DNA of 64,000 bases, from positions 124,001-188,000 of the forward strand of contig NZ_AUMP01000001.1 in assembly GCF_000430745.1 (NCBI RefSeq). Direction: 5' to 3'. The notes under the pieces were generated by a model. That model was given only the letters and a program-made list of their open reading frames with translations, was not told the origin of the DNA and did no database searches. Origin of the DNA: Fictibacillus gelatini DSM 15865. GTDB taxonomy: Bacteria; Bacillota; Bacilli; Bacillales; Fictibacillaceae. The position numbers and the translations under genes are program-made. Every line of letters begins with the position of its first letter. The stretch's first letter is position 1. Of the stretch, positions 1 to 9,300 are shown piece after piece.

Positions 1-166
1 GCAGAAGGCGCGGCTTTCCGGAGATGATTTCATCAATCATTGGATTTCTTGAAGCAAGAGGAATTCTCGCATCTACTAATTCAAATACTACATCAATAAG
101 CTTTAATTTCTCAGTTATTTCCCTTCTTGCCTTAGCCATGTGGCCGGGAAACCATTGTATCGTCAT
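1..166 (-). CDS. rbgA: RbgA (YlqF), ribosome biogenesis GTPase, N-terminal part only
   Basis: Only the first 55 or so codons are inside the window; the gene continues past base 1. The start ATG at 166 gives [16 protein letters not shown], the characteristic opening of the RbgA/YlqF family, followed by a stretch resembling [19 protein letters not shown]. RbgA is a circularly permuted GTPase needed for a late step of 50S subunit assembly (established for B. subtilis). A GGTGAG sequence lies just upstream of the ATG, and the gene starts only 8 bases after the lepB stop, so both probably share a transcript with the rplS region. The gene is cut by the window edge, not truncated biologically as far as can be seen. 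Confidence 0.93.
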   Translation of the reverse strand, partial: MTIQWFPGHMAKARREITEKLKLIDVVFELVDARIPLASRNPMIDEIISGKPRLL

Positions 167-174
167 ATTCTCAC

Positions 175-714
175 CTACTTCATGACACCAATATCAGATA
201 TCGGCCAAATCCGAACACTCGCTTTACCAATCACACGATCGATTGGGACAGTGCCAATATTTCTCGAGTCAGTGGAGTGGCGGCGGTTATCCCCTAATAC
301 AAATAATTGCCCTTTAGGGACGCGTTTTTTCCCCGTGATCTCTTCCAATGTAAAATCATATGTTAAGTTTCCGTCTTTCGTTATCTTTTTATTCGGCTCT
401 AAATAAGGCTCTTTTACCTGTTTTCCATTCACGTAAAGCACGTCATCTTTATACATGATTTCATCGCCAGGCAGGCCGATTACTCGTTTTATGTAGTCTT
501 TAGTTGGTGTTGCTTTAAAAACGATAATATCTCCTCGTTTCGGCGTTGCGATCTTGTTTACGATTAAACGGTCTTTATTGTGTAACGTAGGCATCATCGA
601 TTCGCCGTCCACGACGATCGGAGCAAAGAAAAAATATCGGATTACTCCGGCAAGGAGCAGTGCGATAATTAATGCTTTGACCCATTCCCACGTTCCATTC
701 TTCTGACGCGCCAT
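175..714 (-). CDS. lepB: Type I signal peptidase
   Basis: A 179-residue membrane-bound serine protease that removes signal peptides from secreted preproteins. It has a short cytoplasmic N-terminus, one membrane segment at about residues 12-31, the catalytic serine in GESMMP (S39) and the general-base lysine in [11 protein letters not shown] (K76), then the [11 protein letters not shown] box near the C-terminus. The length and single membrane anchor fit the small Sip-type enzymes of Bacillus. It sits between rplS and rbgA, separated from rplS by a terminator at 799-831. B. subtilis does not carry a sip gene here, but I believe the arrangement occurs in other Bacillaceae. Several paralogues are usual, so the exact sip letter is not assigned. 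Confidence 0.94.
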   Translation of the reverse strand: MARQKNGTWEWVKALIIALLLAGVIRYFFFAPIVVDGESMMPTLHNKDRLIVNKIATPKRGDIIVFKATPTKDYIKRVIGLPGDEIMYKDDVLYVNGKQVKEPYLEPNKKITKDGNLTYDFTLEEITGKKRVPKGQLFVLGDNRRHSTDSRNIGTVPIDRVIGKASVRIWPISDIGVMK

Positions 715-798
715 ATTTCTTCCTCACCATCCAATTTTCTCTTTTTCTAAATTCATACTTTAAAACATGCCCTTATTTTGGAACATTGATTAAAGTAA

Positions 799-831
799 TG
801 AAAAAGGAGCTTGAGTGAGTCAAGCTCCTTT
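799..831 (-). terminator. Intrinsic terminator after rplS
   Basis: A 12-bp perfect stem (AAAGGAGCTTGA against its complement, 803-814 with 820-831) with a GTGAG loop sits a few bases after the rplS stop. Read on the minus strand it is followed by a run of T, the normal layout of a Rho-independent terminator. It separates rplS from lepB-rbgA. Confidence 0.85.
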
Positions 832-837
832 GCCAAA

Positions 838-1185
838 TTATTTACGGATTTCTTTAATACGTGCTGCTTTACCACGAAGGTTACGCAGATAATAAAGTTT
901 CGCACGGCGAACTTTACCATGACGTACAACTTCAAGTCCAGCGATCTTCGGAGAGTGGACAGGGAATGTACGTTCAACACCTACACCGTAAGAAACTTTA
1001 CGGACAGTAAATGTTTCGCTGATTCCAGAGCCACGTCGTTTAATAACAACACCTTCAAATAGCTGAATACGCTCACGAGTACCTTCAACTACTTTTACCT
1101 GGACACGTACAGTGTCTCCAGGGCGAAACTCAGGAAGATCTGATTTCAATTGTTCTTTCGTTAATTCTGCAATAAGCTGTTGCAT
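838..1185 (-). CDS. rplS: 50S ribosomal protein L19
   Basis: A 115-residue protein of the size and sequence of bacterial L19, a large-subunit protein at the interface with the 30S subunit. The signature [15 protein letters not shown] near the N-terminus, [14 protein letters not shown] in the middle and the basic C-terminus [15 protein letters not shown] are all present. The start ATG at 1185 follows GGAAGGAGG. Despite following trmD, it has its own sigma-A promoter just after the trmD stop and a terminator after it, so it is likely made both from the operon and separately. Confidence 0.98.
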   Translation of the reverse strand: MQQLIAELTKEQLKSDLPEFRPGDTVRVQVKVVEGTRERIQLFEGVVIKRRGSGISETFTVRKVSYGVGVERTFPVHSPKIAGLEVVRHGKVRRAKLYYLRNLRGKAARIKEIRK

Positions 1186-1262
1186 GTTATTGCCTCCTTC
1201 CCACAGATGTTCTTGCTAATTCGACAGCAGCGGAACACCGTATTCAATAGCCTAAGCCACAA
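1186..1262 (-). ncRNA. Putative L19 leader (5' untranslated region of rplS)
   Basis: About 75 bases lie between the predicted start of transcription and the rplS ATG. They include a small stem-loop (TGCT/AGCA around 1212-1228) and end in a GGAAGGAGG ribosome site. Autoregulatory L19 leaders are known in Bacillus and related Firmicutes. I assign this one by position and general resemblance only; a covariance-model search would decide. Confidence 0.4.
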
Positions 1263-1267
1263 AATAA

Positions 1268-1296
1268 ATCTTACCATAGAGAAAGGCCATTGACAA
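1268..1296 (-). promoter_or_regulatory. Sigma-A promoter of rplS
   Basis: The -35 is TTGTCA (1296-1291) and the -10 is TAAGAT (1273-1268), five of six matches each, with a 17-base spacer. It lies directly after the trmD stop codon, so rplS can be transcribed independently of rimM-trmD. Confidence 0.7.
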
Positions 1297-1301
1297 GTCA
1301 T

Positions 1302-2045
1302 CTATTGATGTTTATGTTCCTTTTTTATTTCTTGAAGCCATTGTTGCTCCTGCTCGGATAGTTCGGCGCCAATCAACATATCCGGCCTTTTTAGCCATGT
1401 CCGTCTGAGAGATTCTTTTATTCGCCATTCGGCGATTTTTTGATGGTTCCCCGACAGCAGCACATCAGGAACTTTTAACCCCCGAAAATCCGCAGGCCTT
1501 GTATAATGGGGATGTTCAAGTAGTCCCGAGCTAAAAGAATCTTTCACCGCTGATTCTTCATTTCCGAGCGCACCAGGCAAAAGCCTTGTCACGCTATCAA
1601 TGATGACCATAGATGCCAGTTCGCCTCCTGTCAGGACAAAGTCACCAATCGAAATTTCGTCAGTCACCAGATGTTCGCGAATGCGTTCATCATATCCTTC
1701 GTAATGACCGCAAATAAACAGGAGGTGGCTTTCTGCTGCCAGCTCTTCCGCCTTTTGTTGTGTAAATCGTTCTCCCTGGGGGCAAAGTAAAATGACTCGA
1801 GGCTTTTCTTTTGCTTGTCCGGATAATGCTTGAACGGCGTCAAAGATAGGCTGGGGTGTAAGCACCATTCCCGCTCCGCCTCCATATGGATAATCATCGA
1901 CATTTCGATGTTTATTCGTAGAAAACGTTCTAAAATCGGTCACATGATACTCAACCAGCCCTTTTTCTTCTGCTTTTTTTAAAATAGAGGACCCGAGAAC
2001 ACCAGTGAACATCTCAGGGAATAAGGTTAAAATATCGATTCTCAT
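1302..2045 (-). CDS. trmD: tRNA (guanine-37-N1)-methyltransferase
   Basis: A 247-residue SPOUT-family enzyme that methylates G37 next to the anticodon in tRNAs reading CNN codons, preventing +1 frameshifting. The sequence shows [13 protein letters not shown] at the start, the [13 protein letters not shown] loop, the knot region [11 protein letters not shown] and the LTGGELA motif that binds S-adenosylmethionine. The length is normal. The start ATG follows the rimM stop by one base, so the two are translationally close, as in the conserved rpsP-rimM-trmD-rplS order of Firmicutes. Confidence 0.97.
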   Translation of the reverse strand: MRIDILTLFPEMFTGVLGSSILKKAEEKGLVEYHVTDFRTFSTNKHRNVDDYPYGGGAGMVLTPQPIFDAVQALSGQAKEKPRVILLCPQGERFTQQKAEELAAESHLLFICGHYEGYDERIREHLVTDEISIGDFVLTGGELASMVIIDSVTRLLPGALGNEESAVKDSFSSGLLEHPHYTRPADFRGLKVPDVLLSGNHQKIAEWRIKESLRRTWLKRPDMLIGAELSEQEQQWLQEIKKEHKHQ

Positions 2046-2046
2046 C

Positions 2047-2565
2047 CTATATCAGACCATCCATAACATGAATCGTAATTGTTTTTTCCGCTAGATCGAC
2101 ATTTTTTACGACTTGCGGGATGTAAGGAATTAAAATATCAGGACCAAATTCCTTTCGTTTTACAACCCAGACATCGTTTGCGCCCGGGGAAAGAATTTCT
2201 TTCACTTTTCCTAATTCTTCCCCTTCTTCTGTCACTACTTTGCAGCCAATAATGTCATGGTAAAAAAATTCTCCTTCTTCAAGCTTTACTTCCTGATCAG
2301 GAGAAGCTTTCAGCAATGACCCTTTAAATGGTTCGACATCATTAATATTGTTATAGCCTTCAAATGTTAATAAATCAAATTGTTTATGCTTGCGATGGCT
2401 CTTAACGATCACCGGAATCTGCCGGTTTTCTCCCGCGACGTCAACGAACAGTGTATTTCCTTTTTTATAGCGTTCTTCTGGAAAATCCGTCCGCGAGATG
2501 ACGCGAACTTCGCCATGAATCCCATGCGTATTCACAATTTTCCCGACATTAAGCCATTTCGTCAT
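2047..2565 (-). CDS. rimM: 16S rRNA processing protein RimM
   Basis: A 172-residue two-domain protein: an N-terminal RimM beta-barrel ([14 protein letters not shown] near residues 8-21) and a C-terminal PRC barrel ([16 protein letters not shown], ending [17 protein letters not shown]). It binds S19 and helps mature the head of the 30S subunit. The start ATG at 2565 has AAAAGGAGG upstream. It directly precedes trmD. The ylqD gene found between khpA and rimM in B. subtilis is absent here; only about 105 bases with a terminator separate them. Confidence 0.96.
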   Translation of the reverse strand: MTKWLNVGKIVNTHGIHGEVRVISRTDFPEERYKKGNTLFVDVAGENRQIPVIVKSHRKHKQFDLLTFEGYNNINDVEPFKGSLLKASPDQEVKLEEGEFFYHDIIGCKVVTEEGEELGKVKEILSPGANDVWVVKRKEFGPDILIPYIPQVVKNVDLAEKTITIHVMDGLI

Positions 2566-2632
2566 GAAAATAAAACCTCCTTTTCATTGCTTATGTATCA
2601 CTAGTTTGCCTTACATGCCGCTTAAGTATTGA

Positions 2633-2664
2633 AAAAAGGGGAGGTTTCCCTCTCCCTTTTTTTT
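2633..2664 (-). terminator. Intrinsic terminator after khpA
   Basis: A G/C-rich stem with one bulge (GGGGAGG side against CCTCTCCC) is flanked by A and T runs, so it can act on the minus strand after khpA with a TTTTTTC tail. It would make rpsP-khpA a short transcript and reduce read-through into rimM-trmD. Confidence 0.75.
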
Positions 2665-2670
2665 CGATAC

Positions 2671-2898
2671 TTATATAATTTCCAATGAAATTCGTTTGCT
2701 TTGATTCGTACCAGCAGCATTGACAACGGTTCTGATCGCTTTGGCTACCCTTCCTTGCTTGCCGATCACCTTACCTGTGTCCGAATGATGAACAGATAAT
2801 TGGTAAACGAGCTTCGAACCGTCAGCCACTTCTACGACTTTCACTTCGTCTGGATGATCTACAAGAGCTTTTACAATCGTTTCGATTAACTCTGTCAT
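2671..2898 (-). CDS. khpA: KhpA, KH-domain RNA-binding protein (YlqC)
   Basis: A 75-residue single KH domain. The GxxG loop is visible in GKVIGKQGRVAKAIRTVV (about residues 42-59), the RNA-gripping motif of the KH fold. In streptococci KhpA pairs with KhpB (Jag) as a global RNA chaperone linked to cell elongation; in B. subtilis the gene is ylqC. It lies 15 bases after rpsP, the usual neighbour, and ends just before a terminator. Confidence 0.93.
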   Translation of the reverse strand: MTELIETIVKALVDHPDEVKVVEVADGSKLVYQLSVHHSDTGKVIGKQGRVAKAIRTVVNAAGTNQSKRISLEII

Positions 2899-2913
2899 CT
2901 CATATCACCCATT

Positions 2914-3186
2914 TTATTTTTGAAGTTTAGCGTTATGAAACTTTTCCATTAAGCCAGCTTTTGAAAAAAGATTACGAACAGTGTCAGAAGGTTTTGCACC
3001 GTCAAGCATCCATTTAAGCGCTTGTTCTTCATCAATTTTCACTTCTACCGGATTTTTTAATGGATTGTAGTATCCGATTTCTTCAATGAAACGCCCATCA
3101 CGTTTCGCTCTCGAATCTGCTACTACTACACGATAAAATGGAGCTTTTTTAGCACCCATACGTTTTAAACGAATTTTTACTGCCAT
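2914..3186 (-). CDS. rpsP: 30S ribosomal protein S16
   Basis: A 90-residue S16 protein, needed for 30S assembly. It opens with [20 protein letters not shown] and continues with [22 protein letters not shown], which is diagnostic. A CGGAGGTG ribosome site precedes the ATG, and a very good sigma-A promoter lies about 40 bases upstream. First gene of the rpsP-khpA unit; the upstream ffh gene is separated by an intergenic repeat. Confidence 0.98.
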   Translation of the reverse strand: MAVKIRLKRMGAKKAPFYRVVVADSRAKRDGRFIEEIGYYNPLKNPVEVKIDEEQALKWMLDGAKPSDTVRNLFSKAGLMEKFHNAKLQK

Positions 3187-3227
3187 TGTAAAAAATACAC
3201 CTCCGAAATTAGTTCACACAAATTAAT

Positions 3228-3256
3228 ATTATACTATATTTTAGGCTTGATTTCAA
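3228..3256 (-). promoter_or_regulatory. Sigma-A promoter of rpsP-khpA
   Basis: The -35 is TTGAAA (3256-3251), the -10 is a perfect TATAAT (3233-3228), and the spacer is 17 bases. It lies between the intergenic repeat and the rpsP start, so the repeat sits just upstream of, not inside, the promoter. Confidence 0.85.
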
Positions 3257-3274
3257 GCCAAAATATCAACACGA

Positions 3275-3468
3275 AAAGCGGAAGCACCCCGCTTAGCCCC
3301 GACAGCTGCTTGCGCCTCATCCTCAATGTCTCTTCCTCTGCTAGATTTGCTTTCGCAGCTAGATGCGTCGAGACAACTCGAAGAAAATTCTCGATGTAAA
3401 GGCTCGTGGCTGTTGCCGCCGCAGAAGAGGCGAAGCGGCTCGAGGGGCTGGGTGCTGGAGCTAGACAT
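3275..3468 (-). repeat. GC-rich Bacillaceae-type intergenic repeat between ffh and rpsP
   Basis: The 300 bases between ffh and rpsP carry no credible gene. On the minus strand the element begins with GTCTAGCTCCAGCACC and ends with GGGGTGCTTCCGCTTTTC, end sequences I recognise from dispersed intergenic repeats in many Bacillus and Geobacillus genomes. Near the end is a hairpin, AAGCGG/CCGCTT (3278-3296). The element is richer in G+C than its surroundings. A 74-codon open frame runs through it (3253-3477), but its composition (runs of Ser, Cys, Ala) and the lack of a ribosome site argue against a protein. Copy number cannot be judged from one window. Confidence 0.6.
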
Positions 3469-3487
3469 CACCCGCAAATACTTCTAA

Positions 3488-4828
3488 TTACATAAATGGA
3501 AGCTTAAAGCCTTTTTTCTTTCCTTTAGTCATGCCAGCCATTTGTTTCATCATTTTCTTCATATCTTCGAATTGCTTGATCAAACGGTTCACCTCTTGAA
3601 CGGTCCGGCCACTTCCTTTTGCAATTCGTTTTCTACGGCTTGCATTAATGATTTCCGGCTGCTCTCGTTCATGCTTCGTCATTGATTGAATAATCGCTTC
3701 GACATGGCTGAGCTGCTTTTCATCGATTTGAATGTTCTTCAAGCCTTTCATTTTAGCCGCCCCGGGAAGCATCCCCAGAAGTTCATCAAGCGGCCCGAGC
3801 TTTTTCACCTGGCCCATTTGCTCCAAAAAGTCATCAAACGTAAATGACATATCGCGCATTTTCTTCTCAAGCTCTTTCGCCTTCTCTTCATCGACCGAAG
3901 TTTGCGCTTTTTCAATAAGGGTCAGCACATCTCCCATTCCGAGAATTCGGCTTGCCATGCGATCCGGATGGAAAGGTTCAAGAGCATCCATCTTTTCCCC
4001 CATGCCGACAAATTTAATCGGCAGTCCGGTGACCGCTTTTATTGATAGCGCGGCACCCCCGCGTGTATCTCCATCAAGCTTTGTTAAAATGGCGCCAGTG
4101 AGTGCAAGCTGTTCGTTAAAGCTCTGGGCGACATTTACGGCGTCTTGACCTGTCATTGCATCAACGACGAGGAAAATTTCATGCGGATTTGCCATTTCTT
4201 TTACCTGACTTAACTCATCCATCAATTCTTCATCGATGTGCAGGCGGCCGGCTGTGTCGATAATGACATAATCGTTATGGTCTTCTTTCGCCTTCATTAT
4301 CGCCTGGCGGGCAATTTCTACCGGGCTCACTTTGTCGCCTAATGAAAATACCGGTATGTCTAATTGCTTGCCAAGCGTCTCCAATTGGTTGATCGCAGCG
4401 GGACGGTAAATGTCAGCCGCAACGAGCAGAGGCTTTCGATTATGTCTTTTTCTCAAGTGGTTTGCCAGTTTTCCTGACATCGTCGTTTTACCAGCCCCTT
4501 GAAGCCCAACCATCATAATAATGGTAGGCGGACGATTGCTGACGGCAATTTTACTTTGCTCCCCGCCCATTAATGAAGTGAGTTCATCATGAACCACTTT
4601 AACGACTTGCTGTCCAGGCGTAAGGCTGGAAAGCACTTCTTGTCCGACAGCCCGTTCTGTCACTCGTTTAATAAAATCCTTGACGACTTTGAAGTTCACG
4701 TCCGCTTCAAGAAGGGCAAGGCGAACTTCACGCATCATTTCTTTTACATCCGCTTCTGATACTTTTCCTTTTCCGCGGATTTTCTTTAAGGTATTTTGCA
4801 ATCGGTCGGCTAATCCTTCAAATGCCAT
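3488..4828 (-). CDS. ffh: Signal recognition particle protein Ffh (SRP54)
   Basis: A 446-residue GTPase that, with the small SRP RNA, recognises signal sequences of nascent membrane and secreted proteins. Order of domains: N domain (1-85), G domain with P-loop GLQGAGKTT (about 108-116), DTAGR and TKLDGD, then a methionine-rich M domain with SGSGRTVQEVN-like RNA-binding segment (KGSGRTVQEVN) and the C-terminal KKMMKQMAGM stretch. Length is typical. It follows ylxM, its usual partner gene, from which it is separated by 56 bases and shares a promoter. Confidence 0.98.
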   Translation of the reverse strand: MAFEGLADRLQNTLKKIRGKGKVSEADVKEMMREVRLALLEADVNFKVVKDFIKRVTERAVGQEVLSSLTPGQQVVKVVHDELTSLMGGEQSKIAVSNRPPTIIMMVGLQGAGKTTMSGKLANHLRKRHNRKPLLVAADIYRPAAINQLETLGKQLDIPVFSLGDKVSPVEIARQAIMKAKEDHNDYVIIDTAGRLHIDEELMDELSQVKEMANPHEIFLVVDAMTGQDAVNVAQSFNEQLALTGAILTKLDGDTRGGAALSIKAVTGLPIKFVGMGEKMDALEPFHPDRMASRILGMGDVLTLIEKAQTSVDEEKAKELEKKMRDMSFTFDDFLEQMGQVKKLGPLDELLGMLPGAAKMKGLKNIQIDEKQLSHVEAIIQSMTKHEREQPEIINASRRKRIAKGSGRTVQEVNRLIKQFEDMKKMMKQMAGMTKGKKKGFKLPFM

Positions 4829-4884
4829 TGTATGTGTCGCCTCCTCAAAATGCTTATAGGCTAAGGCCCTTTAACCATTTGTTC

Positions 4885-5217
4885 CTATTCGATTTTTTCA
4901 AGGCGATCAACGATTTCCAGAACCGCATCAGGCTGGCCTTCAAGCAATTGCTTTAATCGGGAAAGCAACTGATCGCGTTCCTGAAATCTTGCAAAAAGCC
5001 CGAGTTTTTCTTCATATTCTTCAAGCATCGCCTCGGTACGTTTAATGTTATCATAGACGGCCTGGCGGCTAATATTAAATTGTTCAGCGATTTCTCCAAG
5101 GGAATAGTCATCCAAATAATACAATGCCATGTAATTCTTTTGCTTTTCCGTTAACAATGATTGGTAGAAGTCGAATAAATAATTCATCCGCATTGTTTTA
5201 TCAAGCATTTGCCGCAC
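4885..5217 (-). CDS. ylxM: YlxM, putative SRP-operon DNA-binding protein
   Basis: A 110-residue protein of the UPF0122/YlxM family. The sigma-70 region-4-like helix-turn-helix is visible in [20 protein letters not shown] (about residues 38-57). It is almost always encoded next to ffh. In streptococci YlxM binds SRP components and modulates GTPase activity; a transcriptional role is also possible from the fold. A strong sigma-A promoter precedes it. Confidence 0.93.
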   Translation of the reverse strand: MRQMLDKTMRMNYLFDFYQSLLTEKQKNYMALYYLDDYSLGEIAEQFNISRQAVYDNIKRTEAMLEEYEEKLGLFARFQERDQLLSRLKQLLEGQPDAVLEIVDRLEKIE

Positions 5218-5250
5218 CCCTTGTTAAGTGAAATGCCTTTACGTTAATTT

Positions 5251-5280
5251 ATAGTACACGACTTTAGGTTTTTATGTCAA
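5251..5280 (-). promoter_or_regulatory. Sigma-A promoter of ylxM-ffh
   Basis: A perfect -35 TTGACA (5280-5275) and a -10 TACTAT (5256-5251) with an 18-base spacer lie between the ftsY terminator and ylxM, giving ylxM-ffh their own start of transcription. Confidence 0.75.
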
Positions 5281-5296
5281 GTCTATTTTCTTAACA

Positions 5297-5323
5297 GAAA
5301 AAAAGCGGAGGATTACTCCGCTT
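5297..5323 (-). terminator. Intrinsic terminator overlapping the end of ftsY
   Basis: Stem AGCGGAG/CTCCGCT followed on the minus strand by TTTTTTTC. The ftsY stop codon lies in the loop, so the last codons of ftsY form one arm of the hairpin. Confidence 0.85.
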
Positions 5324-6296
5324 CTTCCTCAAGGCCTGCAAATAAACCGTAAACAAATTTATCGGGGTCAAACGGTTCGAGATCGTCGATTTTTTCGCCG
5401 AGACCGACAAATTTAACAGGAATATCAAGTTCGTGGCGAATGGCAAGAACAATTCCGCCTTTTGCCGTCCCGTCAAGTTTCGTTAAAATAAGACCTGAAA
5501 CGTCCGTTGACTCGCCGAAAATTTTCGCCTGGCTCATTGCGTTTTGTCCTGTCGTCGCATCTACGACGAGCAATACTTCATGAGGCGCGCCCGGAACCTC
5601 GCGTTCGATCACCCTTTTTATTTTTTCCAATTCTTTCATTAAATTCACTTTATTTTGCAGCCTTCCTGCCGTATCACAAAGAAGCACATCGACATTTCTC
5701 GACTTTGCTGCCTTTACGCTGTCATAAATAACGGCTGCCGGATCGGAACCTTGCTGGTGTTTGATCACATCCACGCCCGCGCGTTCTCCCCATACTTCTA
5801 ATTGTTCAATGGCGCCTGCACGAAACGTGTCTCCCGCGGCAAGAAGCACTTTTTTCCCTTCGTTTTTAAATCGGTATGCCAATTTCCCGATAGACGTCGT
5901 TTTGCCGACTCCATTAACACCGACAAATAATATAACCGTCATTCCGGATTCCTGCATATTTAAATGACCATCTTGATCATCTTTATGAAGCATTTCCGCA
6001 AGTTTTTCAGAAATCGCCGATTTTAATTCATTCGTATCTTGAATATTACGGCTCCTTGCGACATCTTTTAACTCATCGATTAAATCCATAACGGTATGAA
6101 CACCGACGTCAGAGCTAATTAAAATTTCTTCAAGCTCTTCAAAAAATTCTTCGTCAACCTTACGATAGCGTTTCATTAAATCATTCACTTTAGAAGCGAA
6201 CGAATTTCTCGTTTTGGAAAGACCGCTTTTAAATTTTTCGGTTACAGAATCAGATTGTGTCGTAAATTTTTCTTTTAATTTTTTTAAAAAACTCAT
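5313..6296 (-). CDS. ftsY: SRP receptor GTPase FtsY
   Basis: A 327-residue receptor that docks the Ffh-ribosome complex at the membrane. Unlike the long acidic A domain of E. coli FtsY, only a short N-terminal stretch (1-45) precedes the N domain, as in Bacillus. The G domain has P-loop GVNGVGKTT (126-134), DTAGR, and [10 protein letters not shown]. Conserved placement directly after smc with a 16-base gap indicates co-transcription. Confidence 0.98.
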   Translation of the reverse strand: MSFLKKLKEKFTTQSDSVTEKFKSGLSKTRNSFASKVNDLMKRYRKVDEEFFEELEEILISSDVGVHTVMDLIDELKDVARSRNIQDTNELKSAISEKLAEMLHKDDQDGHLNMQESGMTVILFVGVNGVGKTTSIGKLAYRFKNEGKKVLLAAGDTFRAGAIEQLEVWGERAGVDVIKHQQGSDPAAVIYDSVKAAKSRNVDVLLCDTAGRLQNKVNLMKELEKIKRVIEREVPGAPHEVLLVVDATTGQNAMSQAKIFGESTDVSGLILTKLDGTAKGGIVLAIRHELDIPVKFVGLGEKIDDLEPFDPDKFVYGLFAGLEEEAE

Positions 6297-6312
6297 TAAC
6301 GTCTCCTCATTT

Positions 6313-9300
6313 CTAGTTCATATTGCCTACCAATTCTTTCGTCTCTTCCAATCTTACCGAGACAAGCTTTGATACTCCAGATTCCTGCATTGTTACTCCA
6401 TACAACACATCAGCTTCTTCCATTGTTCCTTTTCGATGTGTGACAACGATAAACTGCGTTTCTTTGCTGAACTCACGCAAATAGGCTGCATATCGGCTTA
6501 CATTGGCATCATCAAGAGCCGCTTCTACTTCATCTAATATGCAAAATGGGACAGGCCTTACTTTTAAAATCGCAAACAATAAACTGATTGCCGTCAGCGC
6601 CCGTTCGCCCCCTGACAATAAGGCAAGGTGCTGCAATTTTTTCCCCGGTGGCTGAGCGAAAATGTCGACACCCGTTGTTAGTAAATGATCAGGGTCTGAA
6701 AGTGAAAGATCCGCTCGCCCGCCGCCAAATAATTCTTTAAAGATGCTGCTGAAATGCGAGCGTATATTGGTAAATGTTTCTTCAAACCGTTTCTTCATCT
6801 CTTCGTCCATTTCGTGAATGACATGATAGAGCGTTTCTTTCGCTTCGGTTAGATCGTCCCTTTGCCCTTTTAAAAACTCATAACGTTCTGCGACCCGTTC
6901 ATATTCTTCAATTGCCCCGAGGTTTACAGTTCCTAATTCATCAATCGAAAGCTTAATTAATTTTACCTTTTTGCGTGCTTCATTAGCTTCGACCGATAAA
7001 GTAAACTTTTCTTTCGCCCCTTCAAATGACAGTTCATATTCCTCTCTTAAGCGGGCAAGTCGATTTTCGAGTTCGACATCAAGGCGATTGATCGTTACTT
7101 CCTCCTCGCGAAGCCCATCACTGAGTTGCTTTAAGAGCCGTTTTGATTCTTTCAACCTGCACTCCTTCTCTTCGACCTTTTCATATAAAGACTTCCGCTC
7201 TTGTCTTTTCGAAGTTATAAGTTCAAGCGCCCTCTGTTTTTCCTTTCGCTTTTCCTTAATTTGCGAATCAAGCGATTCCTCACCGGAAGAACTGCTATCC
7301 ATTTCCTCTTCCAACAGCCAATAATCTTCTTCACTTTCTTTTAATTCCTGATCAATTTCTTTTAATTCCTGGTTGAGACGTTCAAGATTATCCTTCTGGT
7401 TGGATACTTGCTGTTCAACTTCAGCAATCTTAATTTTAAAAGAAACTGTCGCTTGGTGAATTTCCTCTTTGGACGTTGCCTGAATTTTTTTCTTTTCGCC
7501 AAGATGTTCAATATTCCTCTCAAGCTCATTGATATTGCCCGTTATCTGTACTAGTTTGCCTTCCAGTTCCTTTATCCGCTCCTGGATGGTTGTTTGCTCT
7601 GAATGGAACGAATTTTTTTCCCTGTCATACAGTCTTAAACGTTCGTTCACATTTTTTTCTTCTATTTCAATTTCTCTCAGGTTGCTTTGGAGCGATTGCT
7701 GGTAAAGACGGCTGTTACTTCCTTCTTCTCTTAATTGTTCGAGCTTTTCTTTTAAGTTGTTGATTTCCTCTTTTAATGTTTTTACACTTTCTTCCAATTT
7801 TCGTGTTTGGCCTTCCATAGCTGTCAATTTTTCTGTAATCGACTCAAGCTCCCGTTGCCTGCCGAGGAGAGAATAGCTTTTTTGCTTGACGCTTCCACCG
7901 GTCATCGATCCGCCCGGGGCGACCACATCACCTTCTATCGTCACGATCCGATAACGGTAATTTGTCATTTTTGCCAATTCATTTGCTCCTTCTATAGATT
8001 GGGCAATGATAATATTCCCGAGCAAATTGGAAACCACTGAAGCATAACGATCGCTATAAGAAATAAGATTTGAAGCAATGCCGATAAACTCGCGGTGAGT
8101 GGATAAATTCTTAAGCTGATGTTCGGGAAAATCTTTTTTCTTCATAACAGATAACGGCAAAAATGTAGCTCGTCCAACCCGCTTTTTTTTCAAAAAAGCG
8201 ATCGCGCTCATGGCATCCTTTTCTGATTCAACAACAATATGCTGCATGGCGCCGCCTAATGCCGTTTCAATAGCGGCCTCCAGATGAGCCGGGACTGTGA
8301 TAAGCTCCGCTACAGCTCCTTCTATCCCGGAAAGAGATGTACTTTTTGCTTTTAAAACCTCTTTTACTCCTTGAAAGAACCCGGCGTATTCATCTTGCAT
8401 CGATTCAAGCATTTCTTTTTTTGATTGAAATTGCTGAATAAATTTATATGCCTGGTAAAGGTCGCTTTGTTTTCTTTCATACTCGCGCTCTTTTTCTCCA
8501 AGCTCTTTTTTGACATTGTTGTACGCTGTAATCCGTTTTTCAATTTCTATTTCAGCCTCTTTGATTTTCCCAAGCAATTCACGTTTTTGCTGATCGACCA
8601 TTTTTCTTTCTTGAAGGTATTCTTCATGCTCGCGATCCAGCCGTGAACTCTTCATCTGTTGTTGATTTTGCTGGTCCGTTAAATACCTGATTTCATTTTT
8701 TATTGCAGCCTGCTCGTTTAACCGTTCGATATATTCGCCTTTAAGACGTTCTAGTTCCGTTTCTAAATCCATTTCAATAAGCGCAAGACGTTCTTCTTCT
8801 TTTTTGAGCTTATCCTTTAACGACTTGAGTAGCCCTGTTTTCTTCTTTAATTGTGCGGATTCCGTATTTAAAACAGATGTTAATTCTTCCTTCTTTTTTT
8901 TCAATCCGTTGATTTGCTGCTTTAACGTTTCTTTGTTTTGAAAATAGTTTTTCTTTCGTTCTTTTAAAACTTCGCGCTTTCCTTCAAATTTTTCAAGTTC
9001 TTCACTGACCGATAGCAATGATTGCTGCAACTGGTCGATGGAGGCATCCAACGTTTGAATTTCGGTACGTATTTGTTCAAGAAAGGTTTCCTCGTTTTTC
9101 ACTTCTGTGGCCAAATGGTTTTCCTTGTCTTTTAACTCATCAAGCCGGATCGATTGTTTTTCCCACCGTTCGTGCAGTTCCTCTATTTCGTGCACAATTA
9201 GCGCTACTTCGATTTGTTTTAGCTCTTCTTTTTTTTCAAGGTAGTCTTTTGCGATCGAAGCCTGGATTTTCAATGGTTCAACTTGCCCTTCCAATTCATG

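Noticed and set aside
3253-3477. A 74-codon open frame on minus between ffh and rpsP
   Set aside because: It coincides with the GC-rich repeat, has no ribosome site, and its Ser/Cys/Ala-rich product resembles nothing known.
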